Notes: generated by a model from the letters alone, not told the origin. DNA of 64,000 bases from Eutreptiella sp. 'Long Island Sound 2002' (GCA_964036045.1 OZ038383.1:38053294-38117293), one strand, 5' to 3'. Shown: positions 36,192 to 49,770, numbered from the stretch's first letter. Translations and numbers: made by a program.

Positions 36192-39100
36192 TCCACACCA
36201 ATGTTTTTTGCACAAGGGAACACGCACGAACGCATCTACGTGTAGCCTAAGGGTGCACTTCAAATGTCCACGTACCCCATATGTGCCAGCATGGCAACCA
36301 AAGCATGCAATGCAGGTTACCAAAAGCCCAATGTTTGCCAGCATGGCATCATGAGGGTGCACCAAGGGTGAGTAGGCGCCCCATGTCCGCTTGCATGGCA
36401 AGGTGACCCTGTAGTGCAAGATTCTAGAGGCCACATGTGCATATGCATGGAGACTTGAGGGTGCGCCGAAGGTGACCAAGGTGCAATGTGCGCCTGTAGG
36501 GCACCGAGAGGTTGCACCGTCACAATCCTAGAGCCCCATGTAGGCCCGCATAGCACCGTGAGGGTGTGCAGCAGCTGACCAAGGGCCCTATGTAGGCCCT
36601 TGGTACACTACCCAAGGGCCCTAGGCACAGTGCAGGTAAACAGGTGGCGCATATCCTCGTGCATAGGCACCTTGAGGGTGCAACCGAGGAGATCAAGAGC
36701 CCCATGTGCGCATGTATGGTGACGTTGGCTGGATCTCTATGGAGCAACTCCCCCATTTGCACATGTGTTGCCCAATGAGGGTGCGCCGTAGTTGATCTCA
36801 AGCCCCAATTGCGCCTACAGGGCACCTTGAGAGCGTGTCGCGGTGGCCAAGAGTCCCGTTTGCACCGAATGCTACAATAACACTAGATTGCAAGTGACCA
36901 GGTCCCCAATGTGCGCGTGCACGGCACCCTAGGCGTGCGGCATAGGTTACTAGGTGCCCCATATGTGCGTGCATGCCAAACTATAGTCGCGGCTTCCGTG
37001 ACAAGATGCACCATGTGTGCATCTTCAACCTGCCAACTTGGCGCACTTTAGGCACGTGGCCAGGTGCTTTGCACTTTGTAAGGGCTCCATGCAGGCACAC
37101 ATGGGGCTCTTGCCTATTTGCAGAGTACTTTCAGGGTGCCATGTCAGTACGATTGGGGCTATTGGTCACCTACTTTGAATCTTGAGCTCACAATGCAACA
37201 CCTGGCGCTCTTGGTAACTTGCGGTGCACAATGGCAGTGCCATGCGGGCGCCTATGGGTATTATCGTTATTTGTGGTGCACGCTCCTAGAACCATGCATG
37301 CGTGCTTCGCACTTCGGGTCACCAGCAAGGTACCTTCACGGTGCCATGCGGGCACATATGGGAAACTTGGTAAGCTGCGGTGCAACCTTTGGGTGCCAGG
37401 CACATGCACACGGGGCCGTTGCTCACCCGTGGCGCACGCTCAGGATGCCTTGCAAGAACAAATGCGGCACTTCGTCACCTTTCGCGCACCCTTAGTGTGC
37501 CATGAATGCGCGCATGGGATACGTGGTCAATTGCGGTGCACATTGTTAGTGGTATGCGGGTGCATAGGGGCTCCTAATCACTTGCGGCGTACCCTTACGG
37601 TGACATGCAACCGCACATGGGGCTCTAGGGCTAGCGTGCTGCACGCTGATGAGGCCATGTGGGCACATGGGCATGCACATTACGTGCTCTCACCCTCAGG
37701 GGGCCTTGCAAGCGCCCATGGGGCGCTTGATCACCGTCCAAGCACCCTTGGCGTGCCTTGCAGGCGCACGTGGGGTATCCGGTCACGTGTTGTGCACACA
37801 CAGGGTGTTGTGTGGGTGTCGTGTGTTGTGTGCACCTAGGGTACTTTGTCTCCTTCAGAGCACCCTCAAGCCAACATGCAGGCATACATGCGGTTCGCGG
37901 TCACTTGCGGTGCACCCTCTTGGGGCCGTACCGGCACACATGGGCCTCCGGATCACCTCCGCTGCACCTTGAGGGTGCCACAATTGTGCTCCTAGTACAA
38001 CTTTAGGGTGCCATGCAGCTGCACACGGGGCTCTCCGTCGCTTGTGGCGCACCCTCATGGTGCCCTCAAGGCACCATGCAAGCGCACATGGGGCTCGTGG
38101 TAACCTACGGAGCACCCTTTTGAGCAAATGCAGGCGCACATGGGGTAACCCGGGTTGCACCCTTAGGATGCTATGCACGCGGCCATGGGGCACCCATTCG
38201 CCTACGGTGTACCCTTAGGATGACATCTAGCTGCACATGGGGCTTTTGGGCAACCTCCGGTGCACCCCTAGGGTGCCACTCATGGACTCACGGGGCATGT
38301 TCTCACCTAAGGTGCATCCTGAGGTTGCAATGCAACACACGGGGCACTTGCTTACATGTAGTGCACCCTACGGTGCCATGCAGGCACACACACGGCATTT
38401 GGTAACGTGCAGTGCACCCTCAAAGTGCCATGGAGGCGCACACGGGGGCCCCAGTCACTTGAAATGCAGAGTTGGGATGCCACGCAGCTGTACACGGGGC
38501 TCTTGGTCAACAACGGTGCACTGTGAAGGTGCCATGCACGCACACATGGGGCTTGTGGTCAACTATGGTGCACCCTCATCGGGCAATGCATGTGCACATG
38601 GAGCACTTCCTCACCTTGGATGCACCCCTGTGAGCACAGGCAAACACATACGGGGCTCTTCGTCAGTTGCACCCTTAGGGTGCTAGGCACGTGGACATGG
38701 GGCCCACGTTCACCAGCGGTGTACCCTTAGGACACCATAAGGGTGCATGGGTAGCTCACTATCACGCGTGGCGCGCGCTCAAGGTGCACCGTTACGGTGC
38801 CATTCAAGCACACATGCGGCACCTAGTCACCTACAACACACCCTCACAGTGCCATGCACGCCTATATGGCACTCCACTATTGCTGCGGTGCACCCTCATG
38901 GTGCCTTGCAAGCACACACTGCACTCTGGTTGTTTTCGTCGCACCCTCGGGGTGCCATGCCGATGCACATGGGACACTTGGTAAACTGCACTGCAGGCTC
39001 AGGTACCGAGGAGCCCCCGGTGAACTGGCATGGCACCATAGGGGTGCACTTCAAGTGACAAGGTACCCCATGTGTGCCTACATGGCACCATGAGGGTGCA

Positions 39101-42100
39101 GTGCGGCTTAACAAGTGCCCCATACGCCCATGTAGGGCTCCTTGAGGGAGCACCTCAGAGCAGCATGCACCCAATGTGGGCACGCATGCCTACGGTGCAC
39201 CCTCATGGTGCAATGCAGGCACGCATGGCGATCATGCTCAACTGCGGTACACCCTCATGGTGCGGTACACGGGCAGATGGGGCACCCGGTCACTTTGGTG
39301 TACCCTCAGCGTGCAATGCAGCCGAACATGGGTCTTGTGGTCATCAGCGGGTGGATTCTCAAGGCGCCACACAGACGCACATTGGACACCCCGTTAGCGG
39401 GCTTGCTCCTCGAGCGTGGCAAGCACATGCACATGGGGCACCTACTCACCTGCGATGCACCCTGAGGGTGCCATGTAGGCACACACGGGGTTCTTGGTCA
39501 CCTTGGGTGCATCTTGAGGGTGGCATGCAGGTGCAAATGGGGCATCTTGTCACGTGCGGCACAACCTTGGGAGAGAAGGGGCCCCTAGTGACCTACGTTG
39601 CACCCTTACGTGGCCATGAAGGCACACATGGGGCATCTCGTCACCTGCCGTGAACCCTCAAGGTGACATGCAGGCAAACATAGGGCATCTTGTCACCTGC
39701 GGGTGACCTTCGGCGTATGTGGAACTCTTGGTCACCTGTGTTGCACATTTGGTGTGCCATGCTTGGACAACTGGGGCACATGGTTACTTTTGGCACACCT
39801 TTAGGGTGCCATGCATGCGCACATTGGGCTCGTGGTCTTTGCCGGCGGATTGTGAAGCTGCCGTGCCCGCGCACACAGGGCACTTTGTCACTCTTGGCGC
39901 ACCCGCAAGGTGCCATGCAAATGCACAGGGGGCATCTTTACCGCGCCTTGAGGGTGCCATGCCGGCTGACATGGGGCACTTGCTCACCTATGGTGCACCC
40001 TCATAAAGCCATGTACGCGTACATGGGGCATCTTGTCACCTACGGCGGACCCTCAAGGTAGATGGGGCTGCTTGTCACCTATGCTGCACCCAAAGGGTGC
40101 CATGCAGGCAAATATGCGGCATTTGGTCACCTTCCGTGCACCCTGAAGGTGCAATGCATGCACACATGGGGCACTTGGTCATTTTTAGGGCGCCCTAAGG
40201 GTGCCATGGAGGCTCACATGGGGCACCTAATCACCTGTCGTGAACCCTCCGGGTGCAATGCGGGCGTACATGGGGCATCTTGTCACCTGCGGGTGATTCT
40301 CGGTTTGGGGTTTGGGCTCGTGATCACTTGCATTGCACATTTAGTGTGCCAAGCACACGTACACGAGGCACTTTGGGGGAGTATCTGCGCCGCAGGCGCG
40401 CCGCACACTACTTTTCCAATGTGTTCACCCATAAATGGCTGGCTTTTACACACCTCTTGAAACGCCCCCTGAGAAGAGATACCCCGTGGGTACCACACGC
40501 CGATTCTGAGCGTTGAGGGCTGGATCTTCAAAGAGCAACAAACGACATTTGTATACCACCTTGTCTTGCACGATTTGGCAGTCAAAGCATGGACGGTCAC
40601 GTGCTCCCCCTTTGTCACCTTTGGGGCACGCCTACGTTGCCATGTAGGCGCACGTGGGGCACTTGGTCATCTTCGGCGCATGCTCACACTGCCATGCATG
40701 CTCACATGGAGCATTTGGTCAATTGCGGTGGACCCTCGGGGTGGCATGCAAGCTGATGAAGCCATGTACGCGCACATGGGGCATCTGATCACGTGTTGCA
40801 GACCCTCCAGGTAGATGGGCCTCTTGGAAATCTTTGTTGCACCCTACCGGTGCTATGCAAGCGCACCCTCAAGATGCCATGCACGCTCACATGGGGAACT
40901 TGACCACCTTCATGGCACCCTCAAGGGGCCATGATGGCTCACATGGGACATCTAGTCACCTCTTGTGCAGCCTCAAGGTGACATGCAAAGGTGACAAACT
41001 GCCTCGTGTGCGCATGCATGGCAGTTTGAGAATGCGCCACCGATGACCGCTAGCCCCATGTGTGCCCGCATGGCACAATAAAGGTGTGCCAAACGTAACC
41101 AAATGCCGCATGTGTGCCGGCATTGCACACTAAGTGTGCAAGAGAGGTGACCAGGAGCCCCTCATAAACTGAGGGTCACCTGTAGGTGACAAGATGCCCC
41201 ATATTCGCCCCCAGACCGCCAAGGTGCCTGGACCACACCTTAGGGGGCCATGTGGGGTCACGTGGGGCGGCTGGTCACTTGTGGTACACACAGAAGGTGG
41301 CATACAGGCTCACAAGGTGTGTTTGGTCACGTGCGGTGCACCCACCGGGTGCTCAGCGGGCACAAATGGGCCACTAGGTCACCTGCACCGCACTCTCAAC
41401 GTCCCATGGAGGCACACATGGGGCTTTGGGTCATCTGTGGTGCAACTCTATGGTGCCCTGCATGCACACATGGCCCATCTTGTCTCCTATGGTGCACCTC
41501 AGGTTGCCATGGAGGCACAAATAGGGAGCGTGGTAACTTGCACTGCACCCTCAAGGTGCCACTTAGGCGCACATGGTACACTTGGTAATTGGGCGTCACG
41601 GTCAAGGTGACATGCAAACACACCCTTGGGGGGCCTGATCACTTGTAATGCATCATTCAGGGGCCATGCAACTGCACAATGACCGCTTGGCCACCTGCAG
41701 AGCACCCTAAGGGTGCAATGCACGTGCACGTGGGGCTTGTGGTCACATGTGGTGAACCCTACACCAACATGGTGCCATGCAGGTTACCACACAACCCAAA
41801 TGCGCCCTCAAGAATGTGCAATTGGGCACCATGTGCCCCATATGCGCTTGCATGGCACCTTGAGGGTGCATTGTAGGTGGCTAGGTGCCCCAAGTGCTCC
41901 AACATGGCGCCTTGAGGCTGGGCCATAGGTGGCGACGTACCCCAAAGGCACTTGCACGGCACCGTGAGAGTGCACCATACCGACGAGTTGTCCCATGTGC
42001 GCCTGCATGGCACCCTAAGGGTGCACCGCAAAGAAAAGTTGAACAAGAGCCCTGTGTGCAGCTGTGTGCACCAGAAGTGACTAGGTAGCCCATGTGTGCC

Positions 42101-43540
42101 TGCACAGCAGCTACAGGGTGCGCCGAAGGTGACCATGTGCCCTATGTGCCCCTGCACGGCACCCTCAGAGTGCGCTCCAGGTGACGATGAGCCCGATGTG
42201 CACCTGCATGGCACCCTTGTGGTGCATCGCAGGTGACCAACATCCCCATGTGCGCCAGCATGGCACCCTAGAGGTGCGCCGTAGGTGGCCAAGAGGCCCA
42301 GGTGCAGCCGCATGGCTTCCTAATGGTACACCGTAGGTGACCATTTGCCCCAAAAGCTTGCGTGGCACCCTAAAGGTGCACTGCAGGTGACCACGAGTCC
42401 TAGGTGCACCTGCATAGCGACCACAAGATTCACAAGAGGTGACCGGTAGCCCTAGATGTACCTGCATGGCACGCTATAAGTGCACTGTAGGTGCCCAGGA
42501 GCCCCGTGTGTGCCTGCATGGTGCCCTCAGGAAGTGCACCGCACGTACCCACCTGCCCCAAGTGCACATGCATGAAAGCTGGAGGGTGCGCCGCAGACCA
42601 CCACATGGTGCCACAAATGGGCTTGCATGGTTGCGCCGCAGGTGACCAAGTGCCCCATGTGCGCGTGCGTGGGAACCCAACGGTGCAGTGCCGGTGACCG
42701 GGTGCGCCATGTGTGCTTGCATGGCACCCTAAGGGTGAAGTGCTCGTGGTAGATTGCTCCATGTGAGCCTACATGGCACTCTAAGGGTACACGGAACATG
42801 GCCGAGTGCCCCATCTACGCCTCCATGAGACCTTGAGCATGCGCGCAGTTCTCGAAGCGTTTTGTGTGCGCTGGCATTGCACCTTGACGGTGCACCTCAA
42901 ATGAAAACGTGCCCCATGTACGCCTACATAGCACCCTGAGGGTGCAACGCAAGTGACCCAGAGCCCCATGCAAGCCTAAATGGCACCTTGAGGGAGCAGT
43001 GCAGGTGACCACATCCCCAACGTCAGCATGCATGGCAACTTGAGGGTGGGATGATGATGACCAAGAGCAGCATATGCATGTGCACGGCACCCTAAGAGTG
43101 CACCACAGTTTACTAGGGGGCCCATGTGTGCCTGCATGGCACCCTTACGGTGCACCGCAACTGACCCGGAGTCCCATGTGCGCCAGCATGGCACCTTGAG
43201 GGTGCCCCCAAGGTGGGCAGGTGCCATATGTGCGCCTCTGCGGCACCCTGAGGGTTCACTTAGGTGACCCAATGCCCCGTGACCGCCTCCATGGCACGGT
43301 GAGGGTGATCAACATGTGACAAGATGCCGATGTGTGCCTGCATGGTAGCTCCAGGGTGCACCACAATTGACCTGGAGCCCCATGTGTGCCTGCATGGCAC
43401 CCTAAGAGTGAAGCGCACGTGACCAAGCGTCTCATGTGTGCCTACATGGCACCCGGAGGGGGCACGATAGGTGACTTGGAGCCCCATGTGCACTTGCATG
43501 TTACCAAGTGTCTCATGTGCGTGCCACACGCCACACGACC
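36192..43540. repeat. 52-bp satellite, main block with strand switches
   Basis: Consensus by eye: GGTGCACCCTCAAGGTGCCA, TGCAGGCGCACATGGGGC, then ACTTGGTCACCTGC, about 52 bp, strongly diverged between units. Orientation changes along the block: minus about 36190-36970, plus 37050-38990, minus 39020-39180, plus 39180-40990, minus 41000-41180, plus 41200-41780, minus 41790-43540. It has no uniform head-to-tail order. The consensus lacks stops in all three frames of one strand, which creates many spurious ORFs. Confidence 0.9.
40372..40610. other. Non-satellite insert within the 52-bp array
   Basis: About 240 bp with no satellite homology, between intact satellite units. The minus strand is open through it (for example SLKIQPSTLRIGVWYPRG). 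It is too short to identify; it may be a captured host fragment or an older residue predating the array. Confidence 0.5.
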
Positions 43541-43544
43541 GGGG

Positions 43545-44165
43545 CGTGACGCCCGAACCGTCTTGCATGTGGGCAAACAGCCCTCATGACGGGGCGACGC
43601 CCTAGAGATGGTCTTGGTGCCAGCAATCACCAAGCATGCGTTACAAGAGGGCCACACCCTCAAACCCTTGGGTGAGGGCCCGTTCCTAGTGTTCTCCGTG
43701 GGGCGCGCACCCAAGGCCTGCTGTAGTCGCTCGCGGCGCTTTTCTAGCGGACGGCACGGGGGCAGGGGAGCCGCTCCCGGAAGAGCCCACCGGCATGCCA
43801 CACCATGACATGGACCCGGACGTGGACCTAAAGGTGAGAGCCGACGAGGACAACCGGTACCTTTTGAGCGGACATGGTCCTCTCCCCTAACCCTCTTGGA
43901 CATGGCCCACACCTTCCCCCCCCCCCCACCACCACCTTGTACATCCGTCGCGCCCCAAGTCAAACGCTACTAGCTGCCCGAGCGGGGATCACCAGTGCCT
44001 GGAAGAAAGGCCCTATCGTTACCTGGCCGCCGAGGGGGCAGGGTCCGTCCGTGTGGGCGAAGATTCCGCCCCCGTGGGCACAATGAGAGCTGCTAGCGGC
44101 GCAACCATGCTCGCGCCCGGGCACCGGCTTGCAGGACCCCTAACACTCATGAGACGACGCACTAT
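43545..44165. other. GC-rich stretch, no supported gene
   Basis: Several overlapping ORFs on both strands and a C run at 43918-43928. A short coding-like piece on plus (MPHHDMDPDVDLKVRADED, about 43795-43850) is not extended on either side. Confidence 0.4.
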
Positions 44166-44169
44166 CTGC

Positions 44170-44665
44170 TGAACATCTTGCTCAGTGCTTCTGGGCGTGA
44201 TGCTTGCGACAACAAACTACGGGGGCATGGGGGGTGCGTGGAGACCACCAGCGGCGGACCATGGGGCCAGCCAGAGGGCATGCATGAAAGGAGGCGGAGG
44301 TGCACATTTTCAGAAAATTTTGGGCAAGCGCCCGGCGGAGCAGAACTGCCATCCCAGAGGGATGCTCGGGCAAGGCGCAGCATAGCCGTAGACCTAGGCG
44401 TGCCTTGGCGCGGGCGCTGGGGGGCCTAGTCCGCGGAATGTGGACGCAGCCACGGTGAGCACCAAGTGCGCCCCACATGGCAAGCAAGATGTGGCTCATT
44501 GCTGCCGGGGGCTGCTGTGGCCCGGGGGGACCAGTGGGAGAGGCCCGTCGCGGACCTGGGTGTGTATCACATGGCATGGCCGGCCGATATGCAATGCTAT
44601 CGGGGCTCCATCGTGCGTCACCCCAGGCAACCTGTGAGCCTAAAGATCGGCCGCGAAATCCAAAA
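44170..44665 (+). repeat. Direct repeat, copy A
   Basis: Shares with copy B (45120-45545) the order GTGGAGACCACCAGC-GCGG, TTTTGGGCAAGCGCCC, GGAGGGATG-TCGGGCAAGG, GACCAGTGGGAGAGG-CCGTCG and CCTGTGAGCC-AAGATCGGCC. Divergence is visible throughout, so the duplication is not recent. Confidence 0.8.
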
Positions 44666-45119
44666 TCTTAAATCTCACCTTATTCTCCCCCCCCGGTACT
44701 CCCCCAATACGCCCCTGTAGCCCCCCTAACCCTCTATCGGCCAAATTTTTAGCCACTACAAAGCGGGGGTGCAATCTGTGGGCTCACACCCCATTGGGAA
44801 CTAGAGAACAGCCCCCTGCAACCCCCACCCCCCGACACACACACACCACCCCGGCACAACAGCACAGAACCCTTGGGACAGGCAAGGAGTGTGTGATACG
44901 GGGTGCGGGGAGCAAGGGCCAATGTCAAAGGCATGGCCATGGGGATGAACGGCGGTAAGGCAAGGCGGTGAGGCGGCAAGGGTGGTAATTGACTGCCGCT
45001 CTGGTGTTGGCAAGGGTGGGGCCTTAACCTTGGTCCTATGCCTCAACGACCAAGACAACAACCCTCCCTCCAACTAGGGCGCCGCTCGCCGGCCGACCCG
45101 GCGGCCGGACGACGCTGAC
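44666..45119. other. Spacer between direct repeats
   Basis: C-rich and A/C-rich low-complexity DNA (CCCCACCCCCCGACACACAC near 44824). No gene seen. Confidence 0.5.
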
Positions 45120-45545
45120 AGGTGTGACGGGTGGCCTCAGGGGCGCATGTGGCCCTGTGCCAATCGTTGGTGAAGGGGTGTGTGGAGACCACCAGCAGCG
45201 GACCACAGGGCCCTCGGGAGAGCGCCAGTGAAAGGGGGCGGGGGCATGCATTCTTAGAAACGTTTTGGGCAAGCGCCCAACAGAGGGGAACGGCCACCCC
45301 GGAGGGATGTTCGGGCAAGGTGCAGCATGGCCGTGGACTTGGGTGTGCCTTGGTCACGGCGATGGCGTGCAACGGGGCCAATCCGCTGAGGACTGTGGGC
45401 GTCCCACAGCAAGCACTAAGGGCGCCCTGCATGGCAAATGTGGCGTGGCCCATCGCTGTTGGGGGCTGGAGCAGCCCGGGGGGACCAGTGGGAGAGGTCC
45501 GTCGTAGGCGGCCTGTGAGCCATAAGATCGGCCCTGAAATACAAA
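45120..45545 (+). repeat. Direct repeat, copy B
   Basis: Partner of 44170-44665, offset by about 950 bp. Confidence 0.8.
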
Positions 45546-45849
45546 TCCAAATCCCCCGTACCCCCGCCCCCTACCCCAGAGGTACAGGGGGGTATTTCAT
45601 GCTGTATCTGTGGGGTCTACATCCCCAGCTCAAGAGGAATTTCTTGAAAGAGATGAAGGTGACTCTTGCTCTTTGGGCAGTCACATCTCACATGCTGTGC
45701 ACAAGCAGTGTGTGACAATGTGGTAAAAACATGTGCATATAGTACTACTACCTGTGCCTGGGCGGATGAATCTGGTGTCGGCACCCCTTGGAATCACCAT
45801 CCCTAGCAAACCTCCCACTCAGTTTCTTGGTGTGAGATAAAATGAGGGG

Positions 45850-46100
45850 GACACATCAAACAGCATCCCTGGTCCAAAGTAGAAGGTGGATAAGGAAAGG
45901 TGAAAAGACAACATATCCACGAAATGACACCCTCTTCCAAGCCGCAACATGCACAGCTTGATGCTTGTCAACATCCTTTGTACTGCTTATCACCAAGCAG
46001 ACAGCCAAGTGTGTTGAAAATGTGATCTGATTCACATATGCTGCTGTGTATATGGACATGGCACTGTAGGGCCATGGCAGAGCCATTTTGAGCAACGCAC
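45850..46100 (-). CDS. Candidate exon, minus strand, unrecognised
   Basis: An open stretch of about 79 codons with ordinary amino-acid composition (MALPWPYSAMSIYTAAYVNQ, then HVAAWKRVSFRGYVVFSPFL). It could be the 3' part of a gene that includes the exon-like pieces at 46910-47250. No domain recognised and no splice sites proven. Confidence 0.3.
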
Positions 46101-46907
46101 CGCGGAGATCGACAGCAAGCTAACCACCTTTGACACAAGCAAAGCAAATACACTATTCTTCTGCTCTTTGTGCCTTCTGCTTTGCTTTGGTGAACATCAG
46201 CTGGTGACTGCTCTGTGCTAATGCGGCCCACCCAAACATGCAGCAAACGATGAGGCAGGGAACACAAACCCAGGCACAGACCTCAACATCAACAACCTTG
46301 ATCTCAGTATCGACAAAAGTATGTGATCTCCTCCATCCACTGCAACCACTAAGATTCGCAGAATACCTTTCAAGGGGACATGGCTGTGCTGCCCTGGGGG
46401 ACAATACCACAGACCATTCGGTCAGACGTTCCAGTTGATGTCGGGGTTTGGCTGCTGGTGATTGAAGAAATATCGATATGGGGTCTTGTGTGACGATGCT
46501 GTAAGGTCAATGCATGCAGCAATCCCTGTGCCTGATGGAGGAATGTTGGAGACCCTGACCCACTTCTCGCCTGCCCCAGTGCCGGTGCCTGTGGGTGTCC
46601 GCGTCTTGTGCCTGTGTCTGGGCCTGGGCCTGGGCGTGGATCCCTTGTGTATCTCTGCAATTTTGGACCTCAGTTGGGGACAGGTGCAGGGACAACAAGA
46701 TATGATTTGAGGGCACCTCACCCATGGGTGAATGGGTACCAACGTCGAAGTAGGGCTGAGAAATGCAGGGGATGGGCAGGAGTAGAGTTAAATCAGGAGC
46801 CTCTCTGCTGCTGGTTCACCCAGGGGGAAAAAGGAAAGCAACTGCAGTATGCGCTGGCAGTCACAACGGCTTCCATGAGCCGTCCATTTACTGCCAACCG
46901 CTATCAG

Positions 46908-47249
46908 CCACCTGCTGATTGCTCGGGGATGATGCCGTTGACTGCCAACCAGACCAGTTGCAGAAGCCGCTTCTTGGGGATTCCCTTCCTTTTGCCTGGG
47001 CCAAACCTGGCCACAGCTTTAAAAGCAACTGTAATTCATACCTGATGACATCATCCGGCCTGATAGATCAGCCCCAAAAGCTTGCAGTACAAGGCTGTAC
47101 AGCCTACCACAACCGACCACACGCATTCCCCGGGGCCCTCTTTTTAGGTCAGCAGGGGTCATGCAGCAGCCCAGAATCCTGCGCAAGTGGTGCCTCCAGC
47201 TCATGTCTCTAACTCTCTTATGATTCAGACAAGATTTCAGTGCTGTCAC
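46908..47249 (-). CDS. Candidate exon pair, minus strand
   Basis: 47249-47042 reads KSCLNHKRVRDMSWRHHLRR and GMRVVGCGRLYSLVLQAFGA; 47016-46911 reads VARFGPGKRKGIPKKRLLQL and VWLAVNGIIPEQS, then CAG/GTGGCT, a possible donor. The two blocks are in different frames and are separated by 25 nt that begin GTATGA and end AAAG. Removing exactly these 25 nt joins the frames through an Ala codon. This may be an ultra-short intron, a frameshift lesion, or coincidence. The second block is strongly basic. Family unknown. Confidence 0.35.
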
Positions 47250-49770
47250 AGATCAACAACTTAATACTGATTCCCGCCGAGCCAACTTGAAGGAAATCTC
47301 TGTGGCTCTGAGTGGCCGAAGGCAAAGATTACGGAGTACCGCACGCTGTTCCGATGCACAATAGAGTCGGGCCTGCCCCACCAGTCGCAGAGTGGGGGCT
47401 GTCCTACGCTCGGATCCCTGCACAAAGGCGATTGATGGGCCGTGCACAGGAGGGCGAGGGCAGCCATCATGCTCATCACCAGTCTCACGACATGTGATGA
47501 GCCAGCATGCTGACAGCGCAGGATACCCAAGCTCATCTTCAGCTCCCCGCCCATAGATCAGATCGCCAAACACTCTATTCCGCGACTGCCGGCCCCCCAC
47601 CCCCCAACACATCGCTGAACAACATGGAGGCAGCACCGAGATTCGCTCCGAAATACAGCTCCAAACATTGCACAACCTTTCACACAAACTCAGCTTGTGC
47701 ACGCACGCACAATACTCTGTGAATATTGCGCCTGACCTGTAGACTGCCGTTTGGAATCTCCATCGCGGTTTCTCGCCAGCGGCTTCATTTACGGCCTACC
47801 TTGTGGTACCTTCATTCATACAACTCAGCCAACAATGCATCTGAAAATTTGTTTGGAAGGTCATTCGTTAAAACGGGGAAGGAGAAGAAGGAGAAGCGGG
47901 CCTCGCAAAATGCATCAATCCATAAAAACGAAACAATTGGATAATCCCGCAGTTCATTAATGTTCATGCTGTCCAGCTCTCAAACGAAATGACCTCTGTT
48001 TCCAGGCATGGGACTTGAACTCGGGTGCAAAAGAGGTGGCGACGAACATCAGTAAACATTTTTCGAGAGCTGCGCATTTTTGCGTCCATAGCAACAACTG
48101 CAAACTGTTTGCTGCACCAAATTAATTCTTCCAGACAAACATTTCAAACTGTTTCTTCCAACCGACGCCGTGTCAATACCACCATTGTGACTAGGACGGG
48201 TGCACTTGCACGTCGCTGGGACGCAAGAAGCCGGGGACCGTGTACATGCCAAATCCAGACGCGTCCACAAAATATATTCTGGCAAACACCATCTCCAAGA
48301 GTGTTTCGTCGCAACTGTGCGCCAACCCCAGCCCCCCGCCTGCGGCCGTTCATCCTCCTGTCAACAAACTGCAGTCGTTGTGTACAAGTGCACGGCTCTA
48401 CCCCTGGCGTCTGCTGCTATGTGTTGCCGTCAGTAGTCGTCACGAGGGAGGGGGGTCGGGGCAAGAAAGGGGGGAGGGGTCGGGGGCAGGGGCGGATCGT
48501 GCACAGGACCGGGCGTCGCGACTTCCCGTGGATTGTCAGGCGGTGTGTTTACGGGATGACACACAGCCCACCAGCCGTCGAAGCGCAACACACACCTGCC
48601 GGCCAACCAGTCACGCCATGAAATCTTCATCGGAGGAACGGGCACTCCCTGCCTCATGCCATGCATCCAGGTGTTGCGGGCAGGGCCGCAGAGCATCAGC
48701 AGCCCTCTGAGTGCACAAAACAAGCATCGCAGGGGGCGGAGCGGCGGCTGCGGACCTTGATAGGGCTTGTGTGTGTGCACCGCGGATATATTCTTAGTTG
48801 GCGCTCGCGAGGCTTTGTGCACCTGTGCACTGCGCATGCGTGGCGCAACGGTGTTCTGGCCGTCCAGTACAAATCGTCTCGTGTTGTACTTGCGGTGCGC
48901 AGGTGGTTTTTGGGCATGGCCACAGCACTGGGGACTCGCTATTGGAGAGACGTTCAAGCTCGAGGAGGAGGGGGCCTTGTTTATTGATTGTGTGTGCATT
49001 GGCGAAGAATATTTGTCTGCAGTGCCGGTTTCGTTTGCCGCATGAGTCACTTGTGTGGGAGTAGGACTCTCTTTGGACTTGAAAGCTCAGTGGTCCCACC
49101 GGAAATACCAATACTCCCAGGCTTTGCAGGAAAGGCAAACCGTTGGCAGACGGTTGGGCAGCAGCACACTCCTGCAGGTAGCATCAACCAGACTACTTGA
49201 CTGGCGCCTTTGGCAAGTTCGCCCAAGGCAACAGTCTGACCGATTTTTGCAAAGAAAACTTGCGGCATCAGTTTCTCCGTTTGGCACTGGTGGATGGTGT
49301 GAGGGGGGCAGCCAAAGGGGGCGGGAGAATGTGCTTCGTGCATGTGCCTGACGACTTTTGATGCAGCACACAGCCTTCAACAAAACTTTTCCTTCTACGG
49401 GCAGCAACTGCAGGGTCAACTCAAAGCTGCACAACACACGGGTGCATGGACCTTTCGCAGGCCCAAACTCCGGTGAAAGGCAAGAAAAGTGTTTCGCACT
49501 TCGGTTCTGGGTCCGTGCCCTTGGTGCTCTCTGCACAGCTGTCATTCACCGAACTAACAGTCAGTATGTCCAGATTCGATGCACCCCCCCCCCCCCCGCC
49601 ACGCACACCCACCCACATCCCATTCCAGTTGCTTGTGTCATGCGAAGCCGTGAACACGCTCTTCGGAGGCTACCAAGCTCTTCCTTCCACACATTTTGTG
49701 CCCAAACGCTCTAGTTGAAGCATGCATAACCATTCCAACCCCCCATACGGTGCAAGCCTGGCCGTGTCCC
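47250..49770. other. No supported gene
   Basis: Both strands carry overlapping ORFs of similar length. A minus-strand piece at 47554-47261 and a minus-strand piece near 48640-48540 (MKISWRDWLAGRCVLRFDG) look mildly coding, but nothing links them. A poly-C tract lies at about 49586-49598. Confidence 0.35.

Noticed and set aside
37118-39653. ORFs of 120-206 codons in the 52-bp satellite
   Set aside because: 52 is not a multiple of three; the ORFs only reflect a stop-free unit.
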